Made by a program: the position numbers and the translations under genes. This document shows positions 13,938 to 20,267 of a DNA stretch of 20,267 nt, piece by piece (within the stretch, counting starts at the first letter, position 1; the number at the start of each line of letters is the position of its first letter). Source of the stretch: JAAZZIT01 sp964480525 (GTDB lineage Bacteria; Bacillota; Clostridia; Oscillospirales; Ruminococcaceae). Location: the NCBI GenBank assembly GCA_964480525.1, contig CAYZOV010000029.1, positions 1 to 20,267 of the forward strand, in the 5' to 3' direction. The notes under the pieces were generated by a model, which was not told where the DNA came from, searched no databases, and saw nothing but the letters and a program-made list of their open reading frames with translations.

Positions 13938-14438
13938 ATGATACACAAACTTAATATTGTGCTTGTTGAACCTCAAATCCCACAAAACACGGGAAATATT
14001 TCCCGTACCTGTGCTGTGACGGGGGCGGCGTTGCACTTAATTAAGCCATACGGCTTTACCATAACCGATAAACAGCTTAAACGAGCAGGTCTTGATTATT
14101 GGGACAAACTGGAAATTTACGAGTACGAAAACTTAGAGGATTTTTTCAGGAAAAATAACGGTGAGAATTTTTATTTTACCACGAAAGGCGAAAATACTTA
14201 TAGTGACGTTGAATATCCTGATAACTGCTTTTTGTTTTTCGGCAGAGAGGACAAAGGACTTCCGGAAAAACTTCTTTATGAAAACAGAAAAAACTGCGTG
14301 AGAGTTCCTATGCGAAATAATTTGCGTAGTCTTAATTTGTCGAACACCGTGGCGATTGCAACATACGAGGTGCTTAGACAATGGGATTTTCCCGACCTTA
14401 CAAGAGAGGGAAAACTGACCCAATATTCTTGGGATTAA
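13938..14438 (+). CDS. trmL: tRNA (cytidine/uridine(34)-2'-O)-methyltransferase TrmL
   Basis: 166 residues, a minimal SPOUT/SpoU enzyme without an extra RNA-binding domain, as in TrmL. Motif 1 is PQIPQNTGNISRTCA (12-25), motif 2 FFGREDKGLP (100-109), and motif 3 RSLNLSNTVAIATYE (130-144), forming the SAM-binding trefoil knot. It methylates the 2'-O of the wobble nucleotide of tRNA-Leu isoacceptors. It starts one base after the amidase stop, with AGGA (13924-13927) in the amidase 3' end, so translation is probably coupled. A DegV-family gene follows after 22 bases. Confidence 0.93.
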   Translation: MIHKLNIVLVEPQIPQNTGNISRTCAVTGAALHLIKPYGFTITDKQLKRAGLDYWDKLEIYEYENLEDFFRKNNGENFYFTTKGENTYSDVEYPDNCFLFFGREDKGLPEKLLYENRKNCVRVPMRNNLRSLNLSNTVAIATYEVLRQWDFPDLTREGKLTQYSWD

Positions 14439-14460
14439 ACAACAAGAAAGGATTATTAAA

Positions 14461-15333
14461 ATGGCAAAAATTAAACTTATGAGTGATTCTGCTTGCGACA
14501 TTACATACGAGCAGGAGAAAAAATACGACATCAAGCTGATGAATTTCCAGCTTGCGATTGGGGACAAAAGTTTTACCTCGAGAGTAGATTTCGATAACGA
14601 AAAATTTTACAAAATGCTTGACGAATACGACGGTATTCCGACACATTCCCAGATTACAGCTTTTCAGTACGAGGAAGAATTTGAAAAGTTTTACAACGAG
14701 GGCTATACCGATGTAATCAATGTTACAATTAACAAAAATGCGTCCTCAACCTATACAAACGCCGTAATGGGTGCTGAAAATTTCTTTGAAAAACACCCTG
14801 ACGCAAAGGGCAAATTTAATATTTACAATATTGACAGCGAAAGTTATACCGCTACATACGGATACGCACTTTGTCAGGCGGGAGCAAAAATCCAAAAGGG
14901 TGCGTCTGCTGTTGAGGTGGTTAATTTCATCAAGGAATGGCTTTCAAAGGCGGTGATTTATTTTGCAATGTATTCTCTTAAATATGCAAAAAAATCGGGC
15001 AGAATTCCGAGTGCGGCTGCATTTGTGGGCGAAGTTTTGGGACTAAAGCCGATTATGAGAATTTGCGACGGCGAAATCAAAACCCACGACAAGGTCAGGG
15101 GTGAAAAGGCTGTTATGCCAAAGCTTGAAAACCTTGTTGCAAACGAAATTATCCCACAAACGCCGTACTGTATTATCTACGGTTCAAACGAGGCGGAGCG
15201 TGACGAAATGGCACAGGTGATGACCAAAAAGCTGGGATACCCACCTGCTGATTATTTCCAAATCGGCGCAGTTATTTCCTGTAATGCAGGTCCGAGAGTG
15301 TGTGGCGTGTGCTTTAAATCAAAAGAAAGATAA
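14461..15333 (+). CDS. DegV-family fatty-acid-binding protein (FakB-like)
   Basis: 290 residues, full length for DegV. Family marks: SDSACD (8-13), THSQIT (61-66, usually TSQP), SSTYTNA (95-101) and YSLKYAKKSGRIPSAAAF followed by LGLKPI. In FakA/FakB systems these proteins hold a fatty acid in a deep pocket while FakA phosphorylates it for phospholipid synthesis. No fakA is in the window, and Clostridia carry several DegV paralogues, so the exact role is open. GAAAGGA precedes ATG 14461. Only weak AT hairpins follow, one overlapping the pgk promoter. Confidence 0.88.
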   Translation: MAKIKLMSDSACDITYEQEKKYDIKLMNFQLAIGDKSFTSRVDFDNEKFYKMLDEYDGIPTHSQITAFQYEEEFEKFYNEGYTDVINVTINKNASSTYTNAVMGAENFFEKHPDAKGKFNIYNIDSESYTATYGYALCQAGAKIQKGASAVEVVNFIKEWLSKAVIYFAMYSLKYAKKSGRIPSAAAFVGEVLGLKPIMRICDGEIKTHDKVRGEKAVMPKLENLVANEIIPQTPYCIIYGSNEAERDEMAQVMTKKLGYPPADYFQIGAVISCNAGPRVCGVCFKSKER

Positions 15334-15361
15334 AAATTTCCTTTGAAATTCTTAAAAATGC

Positions 15362-15390
15362 TTGCATTTTTCTAAAAGATGATATATAAT
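15362..15390 (+). promoter_or_regulatory. pgk promoter
   Basis: TTGCAT (15362-15367), 17-base spacer, TATAAT (15385-15390, perfect). The -35 lies in a small AAAAATG/CATTTTT hairpin (15354-15371). The expected start is near 15397, giving a leader of about 90 bases with another 6-bp hairpin (CGGAAA/TTTCCG, 15436-15455). Confidence 0.85.
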
Positions 15391-15398
15391 GATAATGG

Positions 15399-15416
15399 TT
15401 GTGATATTTTTCACAA
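15399..15416. promoter_or_regulatory. Rex-type operator at the pgk transcription start
   Basis: TTGTGATATTTTTCACAA matches the Rex consensus TTGTGAA-N4-TTCACAA at 13 of 14 fixed positions (only position 7 differs). It covers about +2 to +19, where a repressor would block the polymerase. Rex responds to the NADH/NAD+ ratio, which fits a glycolytic gene. The same bases also fit the CRP/FNR pattern TGTGA-N6-TCACA, the main alternative. Confidence 0.65.
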
Positions 15417-15485
15417 TTTAGTTAAGGTAAATAATCGGAAATTATAATTTTTCCGAAAAATATTTTCAGAGAGGATGTCAAATTT

Positions 15486-16700
15486 ATGGCAGGTTTAAAC
15501 AAGGTTACAGTTGAAGACATTAACGTAAAGGGCAAAAAGGTTCTCGTAAGAGTTGACTTTAACGTTCCACTCAAGGACGGAAAAATCACAAACGACAACA
15601 GAATTACTGCTGCTCTTCCTACAATTAACAAGCTCGTAGAAAACGGAGCAAAGGTTGTTCTTTGTTCACACCTCGGCAAGCCAAAGAACGGTCCGGAGGA
15701 CAAGTTCTCACTTGCACCGGCTGCACAAAGACTTGCAGAACTCGTATCTACAAAGGTTGTATTTGCTAAGGACGACACAGTTGTTGGCGAAAACGCAAAG
15801 AAAGCTGTTGCTGAAATGAACGAGGGCGAAATCGTTGTTCTCGAAAATACACGTTTCCGTGGTGCAGAAGAAACAAAGAACGGCGAAGATTTCGCTAAGG
15901 AACTCGCTGACCTCGTAGACGGCGAAGTATTCGTTATGGACGCTTTCGGTTCAGCTCACAGAGCGCATGCTTCAACAGCAGGCGTTACAAAGTTTGTTAA
16001 GGAAACAGCTGTTGGTTACCTTATGCAGAAGGAAATCAACTTCCTCGGAAACGCTGTTGAAGACCCGGTTAGACCATTCGTTGCAATTCTCGGTGGTGCT
16101 AAGGTTGCAGACAAGCTTAACGTAATCAACAACCTCATCGAAAAGTGCGATACACTTATCATCGGTGGCGGTATGGCTTACACATTCTTGAAGGCACAGG
16201 GCAAGGAAGTGGGTACTTCACTTGTTGACGATACAAAGGTTGACTACTGTAAGGAAATGATTGAAAAGGCTGCAAAGGCCGGCAAGAAGCTTCTTCTCCC
16301 TGTTGATACAACAATCACTAAGAATTTCCCGGACCCAATCGACGCTGAAATCGAAGTTGAGGTTTCGGATACAATTCCTGCTGATATGATGGGTCTTGAC
16401 ATCGGTACAAAGACAGCTGAACTTTACGCAGAAGCAGTTAAGAGCGCTAAGACAGTTGTTTGGAACGGACCTATGGGCGTATTTGAAAACCCAATCCTTG
16501 CAAAGGGAACAATCGCTGTTGCAAAGAGCCTTGCTGAAACAGACGCTACAACAATCATCGGTGGTGGCGACTCGGCTGCCGCTGTAATCAGTCTTGGTTT
16601 TGCTGACAAGATGAGCCACATCTCAACAGGTGGCGGAGCTTCACTCGAATACCTCGAAGGAAAGGTTCTCCCTGGTATCGACGTTATTGCTGACAAGTAA
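15486..16700 (+). CDS. pgk: Phosphoglycerate kinase
   Basis: 404 residues, standard length. It catalyses 1,3-bisphosphoglycerate + ADP to 3-phosphoglycerate + ATP in the cytosol. Conserved parts: RVDFNVPL (about 21-28), CSHLGKP (about 60), ENTRF, GSAHRAHAS, the hinge region AILGGAKVADKL, and the nucleotide site GGGDSAAAV near the C-terminus. ATG 15486 follows GAGAGGATG. Codon use (AAC, CTC, GCT, AAG) is far more selective than in the neighbouring genes, typical of very high expression. It heads the pgk-tpiA-gpmI cluster but has its own terminator; no gapA is in the window. Confidence 0.98.
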   Translation: MAGLNKVTVEDINVKGKKVLVRVDFNVPLKDGKITNDNRITAALPTINKLVENGAKVVLCSHLGKPKNGPEDKFSLAPAAQRLAELVSTKVVFAKDDTVVGENAKKAVAEMNEGEIVVLENTRFRGAEETKNGEDFAKELADLVDGEVFVMDAFGSAHRAHASTAGVTKFVKETAVGYLMQKEINFLGNAVEDPVRPFVAILGGAKVADKLNVINNLIEKCDTLIIGGGMAYTFLKAQGKEVGTSLVDDTKVDYCKEMIEKAAKAGKKLLLPVDTTITKNFPDPIDAEIEVEVSDTIPADMMGLDIGTKTAELYAEAVKSAKTVVWNGPMGVFENPILAKGTIAVAKSLAETDATTIIGGGDSAAAVISLGFADKMSHISTGGGASLEYLEGKVLPGIDVIADK

Positions 16701-16714
16701 TATTTAAAATTTCT

Positions 16715-16742
16715 AAGAGCAGGCGTTTTGTCTGCTCTTTTT
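16715..16742 (+). terminator. Intrinsic terminator of pgk
   Basis: AAGAGCAG (16715-16722) with CTGCTCTT (16732-16739), 9-base loop (two more inner pairs possible), then T run. Confidence 0.9.
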
Positions 16743-16755
16743 GTTTGATAAATAA

Positions 16756-16784
16756 TTGACAAACGCAAATAATTATGTTACAAT
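16756..16784 (+). promoter_or_regulatory. Promoter of tpiA-gpmI
   Basis: TTGACA (16756-16761, perfect), 17-base spacer, TACAAT (16779-16784). It allows tpiA-gpmI to be transcribed apart from pgk. No Rex-like palindrome is seen here. Confidence 0.85.
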
Positions 16785-16826
16785 AAAACTATCAATTTGA
16801 AATTTATAAAAAGGAGTTTTTTAACT

Positions 16827-17603
16827 ATGAAAAAAGATGTTAGAAAGGCTATTATTGCCGGAAACTGGAAAATGAACAAGACAAGACCTGAGGCTAAGTC
16901 TCTTCTCGAAGAAATCAAGCCACTTGTTGCTAACGCAGAGGGAAAGGTTGAGGTTATCGCTTGCGTTCCTTTCACAAACCTTGAAACAGCTATCAACACA
17001 ACAGCAGGCTCAAATGTAAAAATCGGTGCAGAAAACGTTCACTTTGAAAAGAGCGGTGCTTTTACAGGCGAAATTTCGGCTGATATGCTTGTTGAACTTG
17101 GCGTAGAATACGTTGTTATCGGTCACTCTGAAAGAAGACAGTATTTTGGCGAAACAGACGAAACAGTAAACAAGAGAACAAAGGCTGCTCTTGCTGCAGG
17201 TCTTAAACCAATCGTTTGTGTTGGCGAACTTCTCTGGGAAAGAGAATGTAACATCACAGAAGAAGTTATCGCTAGACAGATTAAGCTTGACCTTTTCGAC
17301 ATTTCTGCAGAGGACGTAAAGAAAACAGTTATCGCATATGAACCTGTATGGGCTATCGGCACAGGCAAAACCGCTACTGCTGACCAGGCTGAAGAAGTAT
17401 GTGCATTTATCCGTAGCACACTTGCTAAGATTTATGACGAAGATACAGCAGAAGCTGTTACAATTCAGTACGGCGGTTCAATGAACGCAGGCAATGCCGC
17501 TGAACTTCTTTCTAAACCAAACGTTGACGGTGGTCTTATCGGTGGCGCTTCACTTAAAGCAGGCGACTTCAACACAATTGTTCAGGCTGCTATCAATGGC
17601 TAA
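16827..17603 (+). CDS. tpiA: Triosephosphate isomerase
   Basis: 258 residues, normal size. It interconverts dihydroxyacetone phosphate and glyceraldehyde-3-phosphate. NWKMN with K15, the electrophilic His in IGHSERR (H100), and the catalytic base in AYEPVWAIGTGK (E172) are all present; the phosphate-binding end is YGGSMN and GGLIGGASL. The frame extends upstream to a TTG at 16797, but AAGGAG (16810s) is correctly spaced for ATG 16827, which also gives the family length. gpmI follows after 39 bases with only a ribosome binding site between, so the two form an operon. Confidence 0.98.
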   Translation: MKKDVRKAIIAGNWKMNKTRPEAKSLLEEIKPLVANAEGKVEVIACVPFTNLETAINTTAGSNVKIGAENVHFEKSGAFTGEISADMLVELGVEYVVIGHSERRQYFGETDETVNKRTKAALAAGLKPIVCVGELLWERECNITEEVIARQIKLDLFDISAEDVKKTVIAYEPVWAIGTGKTATADQAEEVCAFIRSTLAKIYDEDTAEAVTIQYGGSMNAGNAAELLSKPNVDGGLIGGASLKAGDFNTIVQAAING

Positions 17604-17642
17604 TTGAATTTAGCAAATTTTTAATTTGAAAGGGAAATAATT

Positions 17643-19226
17643 ATGGCAAAAAAACCAGTTGTTCTTGTTGTTATGGACGGTGTTGGTTATTCCGTAACAG
17701 GTATCGGCGACGCTGTTTCCGAGGCTAACACACCTACACTTGACAGACTTTTAAAAGAATATCCAAATACATCTCTCAAGGCTCACGGCGGTGCAGTAGG
17801 ACTTCCGTCTGACGACGATATGGGTAACTCTGAGGTTGGACACAACGCACTTGGCTGTGGACAGATTTATTCACAGGGTGCTAAGCTTGTAAACGAATCA
17901 ATCGAAAGCGGCAAAATGTTCTCGTCCGAAACTTGGAAAAAGCTCGTTAAGAACTGTATCGAAAACGGTTCAACAATGCACTTTATGGGACTTCTTTCAG
18001 ACGGAAACGTTCACTCGAATATTTCGCATTTGAAAATTATGGTTAAGCGTGCTAAAGAAGAGGGCGTTTCAAAGGTAAGATGTCATATTCTTCTTGACGG
18101 ACGTGACGTGCCTGCAACAAGTGGTATGACATATATCGAAGACTTGGAAAAGTGCCTTGCTGACGTAAACGACGCAAGTTTTGACGGCAAAATCGCTTCG
18201 GGCGGCGGAAGAATGAAGATTACAATGGACAGATACCAGGCTGATTGGAATATGGTTAAGATGGGCTGGGACGTTCACGTTCGTGGCGAGGGCAGACAGT
18301 TTGCAAGTGCAGCTGAAGCTTATACAACCTTGCGTGAGGAAACAGGTGCAATCGACCAGGATTTGCCACCGTTTGTTGTTGCTGAAAACGGTGAGCCTGT
18401 TGGTAAAATCTGTGACAACGACAGCGTAATCCTCTTTAACTTCAGAGGCGACAGAGCTATCGAAATGTCAATGGCATTTGACGATGAGGGCTTTGACAAA
18501 TTTGACAAGTCGGGCTATGACCCTAAGGTAATGTACGCAGGTATGCTCCAGTACGATGGCGACCTTAACTTGCCAAAGAACTATCTTGTAAATCCTCCTG
18601 AGATTACAAACACACTTTCAGAGGTGCTTGTAAATGCAGGAATTAACTCATACGCAGTTTCTGAAACTCAGAAATACGGTCACGTTACCTACTTCTGGAA
18701 CGGAAACAAGTCTGAAAAGTTCTCCGAAGAGCTTGAAACTTGGAAAGAAATTCCGTCTGACAAGGTTTCGTTTGACGAAAGACCTTGGATGAAGTCTGCT
18801 GAAGTTACAGACGACCTCATCGAGGCTATCAAGTCTGAAAAGTACCAGTTCCTTAGATGTAATTATCCTAACGGAGATATGGTAGGACACACAGGCTCTA
18901 TGGAAGCTACAATTATCGCTGTTGAAGCAGTAGATTTGGCTTTGACAAGACTTCTCAAGGTTGCTGACGAGTACGATTGTACAGTTTTGATTACTGCTGA
19001 CCACGGAAACGCTGACGAAATGCTCGAAAAGAACAAGAAAGGCGAAATCGCAGTCAGAACAGCTCACTCTCTCAACAGAGTACCGTTTATTATCTACAAC
19101 AAGGATACAAAGTTTGAGATTATCGACGCTGACAGCGAAAAGTATGGACTTGCAAATGTTGCAGGTACTGTTGCTAAGCTTTTGGGCGTTGAAGCTCCTG
19201 AATGTTGGGAAGACGCAATGATTTAA
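17643..19226 (+). CDS. gpmI: 2,3-bisphosphoglycerate-independent phosphoglycerate mutase
   Basis: 527 residues, alkaline phosphatase superfamily, two Mn ions expected. It converts 3-phosphoglycerate to 2-phosphoglycerate via a phosphoserine. The phosphatase domain is split: the N-terminal part has MDGVGYS (metal ligand D12) and the nucleophile in DMGNSEVGH (S63). The inserted transferase domain includes HILLDGRDVPATSG. The C-terminal metal ligands are in VGHTGSMEA, ITADHGNADEM and RTAHSLNRVPF. It is slightly longer than the usual 505-515 residues, with no obvious extra domain. GAAAGGG precedes ATG 17643. It ends the glycolytic cluster before a strong terminator; enolase is not in the window. 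Confidence 0.97.
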   Translation: MAKKPVVLVVMDGVGYSVTGIGDAVSEANTPTLDRLLKEYPNTSLKAHGGAVGLPSDDDMGNSEVGHNALGCGQIYSQGAKLVNESIESGKMFSSETWKKLVKNCIENGSTMHFMGLLSDGNVHSNISHLKIMVKRAKEEGVSKVRCHILLDGRDVPATSGMTYIEDLEKCLADVNDASFDGKIASGGGRMKITMDRYQADWNMVKMGWDVHVRGEGRQFASAAEAYTTLREETGAIDQDLPPFVVAENGEPVGKICDNDSVILFNFRGDRAIEMSMAFDDEGFDKFDKSGYDPKVMYAGMLQYDGDLNLPKNYLVNPPEITNTLSEVLVNAGINSYAVSETQKYGHVTYFWNGNKSEKFSEELETWKEIPSDKVSFDERPWMKSAEVTDDLIEAIKSEKYQFLRCNYPNGDMVGHTGSMEATIIAVEAVDLALTRLLKVADEYDCTVLITADHGNADEMLEKNKKGEIAVRTAHSLNRVPFIIYNKDTKFEIIDADSEKYGLANVAGTVAKLLGVEAPECWEDAMI

Positions 19227-19239
19227 TTTTTAAAAAACG

Positions 19240-19272
19240 CAGGTGTAGAAATTTTTCTACGCCTGTTTTTTT
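19240..19272 (+). terminator. Intrinsic terminator of tpiA-gpmI
   Basis: CAGGTGTAGAA (19240-19250) pairs with TTCTACGCCTG (19255-19265) through one G-T pair, followed by a run of T. Confidence 0.92.
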
Positions 19273-19290
19273 GTCCGATTTTTAAAAAGG

Positions 19291-19319
19291 TTGACTATTT
19301 GTGAAATTTGTGTTATACT
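19291..19319 (+). promoter_or_regulatory. Strong promoter in front of a structured leader
   Basis: TTGACT (19291-19296), 17-base spacer, TATACT (19314-19319). The first coding start downstream is at 19583, so the leader is about 255 bases. Confidence 0.8.
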
Positions 19320-19410
19320 AAACGTAAAGCCGTTGGCTTTACGTTTGGGTATTTTGTTTTGCCGTCAACACCGACGGCAATTTCGCTAAAGCGAAACCAC
19401 AAAAGTACCC
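19320..19410 (+). ncRNA. Structured RNA: hairpin plus three-way junction
   Basis: P1: AAACGTAAAGCC (19320-19331) with GGCTTTACGTTT (19335-19346), perfect 12 bp. P2 closes a junction: GGGTATTTTG (19347-19356) with CAAAAGTACCC (19400-19410), ten pairs and one bulged G. Inside are P3 TTGCCGTC-AACACC-GACGGCAA (19359-19380) and P4 TTTCGC-TAAA-GCGAAA (19381-19396), set end to end. Nearly every base is accounted for. It lies just after a strong promoter, with no open frame. It may be a cis-regulatory leader for the membrane protein gene, a free RNA, or a palindromic repeat element. I do not recognise the family. Confidence 0.65.
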
Positions 19411-19436
19411 GGTTTGCAGAAGCTTTATTGTATAGT

Positions 19437-19462
19437 AAACGTAAAGCTGTCGCTTTACGTTT
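19437..19462 (+). repeat. Second copy of the P1 palindrome
   Basis: AAACGTAAAGC-TGTC-GCTTTACGTTT, an 11-bp perfect stem followed by GGGT, exactly as copy 1 is. The two copies are direct repeats 117 bases apart and differ mainly in the loop; both are preceded by TATA-like bases (TATACT, TATAGT). Confidence 0.75.
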
Positions 19463-19485
19463 GGGTTTGGGAATTTGTAAAAAAG

Positions 19486-19534
19486 AGGTTATCACACCTA
19501 AGCTGTGATTTGAAAAAAATGAAAATTTTAACCT
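19486..19534 (+). promoter_or_regulatory. Further paired region of the leader
   Basis: AGGTTA (19486-19491) can pair with TAACCT (19529-19534), enclosing ATCACA (19491-19496) / TGTGAT (19504-19509). No T run follows, so it is not a standard terminator. It lies 35 bases before the AAGGAG of the next gene. Confidence 0.4.
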
Positions 19535-19582
19535 GTGTAAAGCTTTTAAGCAGGGTTTGATGAAAAATTAAGGAGCTTTTTT

Positions 19583-20071
19583 GTGAAGAAGTATTTTGTT
19601 TATTTTTCGGCGCAGATAATGACGGTTGCGGCGCTGATTGGGTATTATTTGGTAGGCATTTTTATCTTCAAAAACAACGCCACGGAGCAAATGTTTACCG
19701 CAACAAGCCGTACAATGGGCGCAAAAAGGTATTTGTATGTTCCGCCTTTGGCAGGGATTTTGGGCGTTTTCGTTCAGGCGTTGGGACTTTACCTTTTCTG
19801 TGTTTGCTTCGGATTTTTGGCTAGGTATTGCAAAATCCACCTCAGCCTGACCGCAAAACACGTTTCCTTTGCACTTTTCGGCGTGGTGTATGTTTTGGGT
19901 GCGGGATTTTTGTTTACAAACAATTTTTCCATGCTGAACATGGGTAACGGCTATGCAATAAAAGAAATCTGGGCAAACGGGGTAAACTTTTTCGTGTGCT
20001 TCGTGTCATGCGTTATGGGTTTTTGCACCATGTATAAAATTAAAAACAAAAATAATCATTTGATTTACTGA
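19583..20071 (+). CDS. Unknown integral membrane protein, four predicted helices
   Basis: 162 residues, not recognised. Hydrophobic segments at about 7-29, 54-80, 93-112 and 131-151, then a basic Asn/Lys tail. The positive N-terminus and tail suggest both ends are cytosolic. No enzyme, transporter or signal motif is visible. Start: GTG 19583, with AAGGAG (19570-19575) 7 bases upstream; no ATG fits. It is preceded by an unusually long, folded leader from the promoter at 19291. The next gene has its own promoter 30 bases after its stop. Confidence 0.72.
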   Translation: MKKYFVYFSAQIMTVAALIGYYLVGIFIFKNNATEQMFTATSRTMGAKRYLYVPPLAGILGVFVQALGLYLFCVCFGFLARYCKIHLSLTAKHVSFALFGVVYVLGAGFLFTNNFSMLNMGNGYAIKEIWANGVNFFVCFVSCVMGFCTMYKIKNKNNHLIY

Positions 20072-20095
20072 TTTTCCGTTTTGTCACGCAACAGC

Positions 20096-20121
20096 AAGTT
20101 GCTTGCTATGATAAGCAACTT
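20096..20121. promoter_or_regulatory. Palindromic operator of the XRE gene
   Basis: AAGTTGCTT (20096-20104) and AAGCAACTT (20113-20121) are perfect 9-base arms spaced by 8. They overlap the -35 and spacer of the promoter at 20103-20131, as expected for a self-repressing regulator. Confidence 0.6.
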
Positions 20122-20131
20122 ATGTTATACT
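20103..20131 (+). promoter_or_regulatory. Promoter of the XRE-family gene
   Basis: TTGCTA (20103-20108), 17-base spacer, TATACT (20126-20131). Confidence 0.75.
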
Positions 20132-20149
20132 TAATGCGAGGTGAAATTT

Positions 20150-20267
20150 ATGGAAACAAAAGAAATTATCCAAATGCTTCGCAAGGAAAACAATTTATCA
20201 CAGGACGAACTTGCAGGCAAAGTTTTTGTAACCCGTCAGGCTGTGTCACGTTGGGAAAACGGCGAAA
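20150..20267 (+). CDS. XRE-family helix-turn-helix regulator, 5' part only
   Basis: ATG 20150 with GAGGTGA 5 bases upstream; the frame is open to the window end (39 full codons). It begins METKEIIQMLRKENNLSQ, then DELAGKVFVTRQAVSRWENG, a textbook Cro/C1-type HTH (helix 2 DELAGKVF, recognition helix RQAVSRWE). Many clostridial proteins with this start continue with a small zinc ribbon or a membrane domain; that part is outside the window. The palindrome over its promoter points to autoregulation. Confidence 0.88.
   Translation, partial: METKEIIQMLRKENNLSQDELAGKVFVTRQAVSRWENGE

Noticed and set aside
16218..16619. Minus-strand open frame within pgk
   Set aside because: It results from the strong codon bias of pgk; the product is Cys-rich nonsense with no start signals.
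19420..19436. Second promoter (TATAGT) before palindrome copy 2
   Set aside because: The nearest -35-like TTGCAG is only 11 bases upstream; the TATA-like bases belong to the repeat.
19320..19465. Repeated palindromes considered as a CRISPR array
   Set aside because: Only two copies, 117 bases apart, with a folded and palindromic interval and no cas genes.

Overview
The window looks like a chromosomal segment of an anaerobic, low-GC Gram-positive gut or rumen bacterium of the Clostridia, most likely Oscillospiraceae/Ruminococcus-like. The grounds are a cohesin protein with a sortase-type C-terminus next to a dockerin protein, plant-polysaccharide glycosidases (GH26 mannanase, GH127 beta-L-arabinofuranosidase), Firmicutes-style promoters (TTGACA-17-TATAAT), strong AGGAGG-type ribosome binding sites and T-rich intrinsic terminators. 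I see no IS element, phage gene, tRNA, rRNA or CRISPR array.

Layout. (1) 1-2974, minus strand: an operon of rlmD (23S rRNA m5U methyltransferase with an extra C-terminal module), an S51-type peptidase-like protein and an aminoglycoside-phosphotransferase-fold kinase cut by the window edge. (2) 3112-4942, plus: a cohesin/dockerin pair behind a near-consensus promoter whose spacer contains a run of eight G. (3) 4943-5073, minus: a likely ~95-nt small RNA with its own promoter and terminator. (4) 5137-7352, plus: a coiled-coil NlpC/P60 peptidoglycan hydrolase and an SDR oxidoreductase. (5) 7428-9516, plus: a lipoprotein CBM35-GH26 mannanase followed by a small receiver-like protein. (6) 9550-12475: GH127 (plus) converging on an AraC regulator (minus), with an unannotated 37-codon gene upstream of araC. 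(7) 12517-15333, plus: membrane protein, CwlD-like amidase, trmL, DegV/FakB-like protein. (8) 15362-19272, plus: glycolytic pgk, tpiA and gpmI, with a near-perfect Rex-type operator at the pgk start site. (9) 19291-20267, plus: a strong promoter followed by a highly folded ~250-nt leader, an unknown 4-TM membrane protein, then the start of an XRE-family regulator under a palindromic operator.

Functionally, the window mixes extracellular polysaccharide attack (anchored cohesin, dockerin adaptor, membrane-anchored mannanase) and intracellular arabinoside trimming (GH127 with a likely local AraC regulator) with cell-wall remodelling and lower glycolysis. The most notable non-coding elements are the poly-G promoter of the cohesin gene, the minus-strand small RNA, the multi-helix leader at 19320-19534, the Rex site at pgk, and a hairpin that hides the ribosome binding site of the amidase. 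All function calls are from reading the sequence; no database search was run.
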